Position numbers and translations under genes: made by a program. From positions 1 to 17,713 of the forward strand of contig JADKID010000032.1 in the NCBI GenBank assembly GCA_016721425.1: a stretch of 17,713 bases of DNA, given 5' to 3'. This document shows, one piece after another, positions 17,712-17,713 of the stretch (positions are counted from its first letter, which is position 1; each line of letters opens with the position of its first letter). A model generated the notes under the pieces. That model was not told the origin of the DNA, made no database searches, and saw only the letters and a program-made list of their open reading frames with translations. Origin of the DNA: Bryobacterales bacterium. GTDB lineage: Bacteria; Acidobacteriota; Terriglobia; Bryobacterales; Bryobacteraceae.

Positions 17712-17713
17712 TC

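Overview
This window looks like a GC-rich chromosomal segment from an acidobacterium, probably of the Solibacter/Bryobacter type. The inference rests on a two-domain ADOP-type ABC permease, several exported polysaccharide-acting enzymes with Tat or Sec signals, a CXXCH-type nitrite reductase and an Rhs protein. No rRNA, tRNA, CRISPR array or insertion sequence was seen.

Layout. (1) 1-2739, minus strand: nrfH, then nrfA, then an exported five-bladed beta-propeller glycosidase-like gene, overlapping or 5 nt apart, so probably one operon. (2) 2740-2834: divergent control region with a near-consensus Crp/Fnr-family site. (3) 2835-4359, plus strand: outer-membrane barrel of the alginate-export family. 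(4) 4366-5462, minus: secreted GH5-like glycosidase. (5) 5490-5911, plus: small conserved protein of unknown role. (6) 5915-8320, minus: ADOP/MacB-like permease. (7) 8441-10867, minus: intact GH95 alpha-L-fucosidase. (8) 10899-11905, plus: type I GAPDH with its own terminator. (9) 12841-16452, minus: Rhs/YD-repeat protein whose C-terminal tip resembles a SleB-type peptidoglycan hydrolase. It is flanked on both sides by lower-GC sequence with unrecognised, broken minus-strand ORFs, which could include an immunity gene. (10) 17535-17711: fragment of an unidentified ORF at the window edge.

Function. The nrf genes would reduce nitrite to ammonium in the periplasm with electrons from quinol. The barrel, the fucosidase, the GH5-like enzyme and the propeller protein suggest a plant- or microbial-polysaccharide-degrading lifestyle. 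The Rhs segment suggests contact-dependent competition.

The main caveat is that almost every gene is broken by single-base indels. They are densest towards the two ends of the window, and even GAPDH carries one. This points to a low-accuracy or low-coverage consensus, perhaps a whole contig with poor ends, rather than wholesale pseudogenisation. Gene spans below are reconstructed by joining adjacent reading frames.
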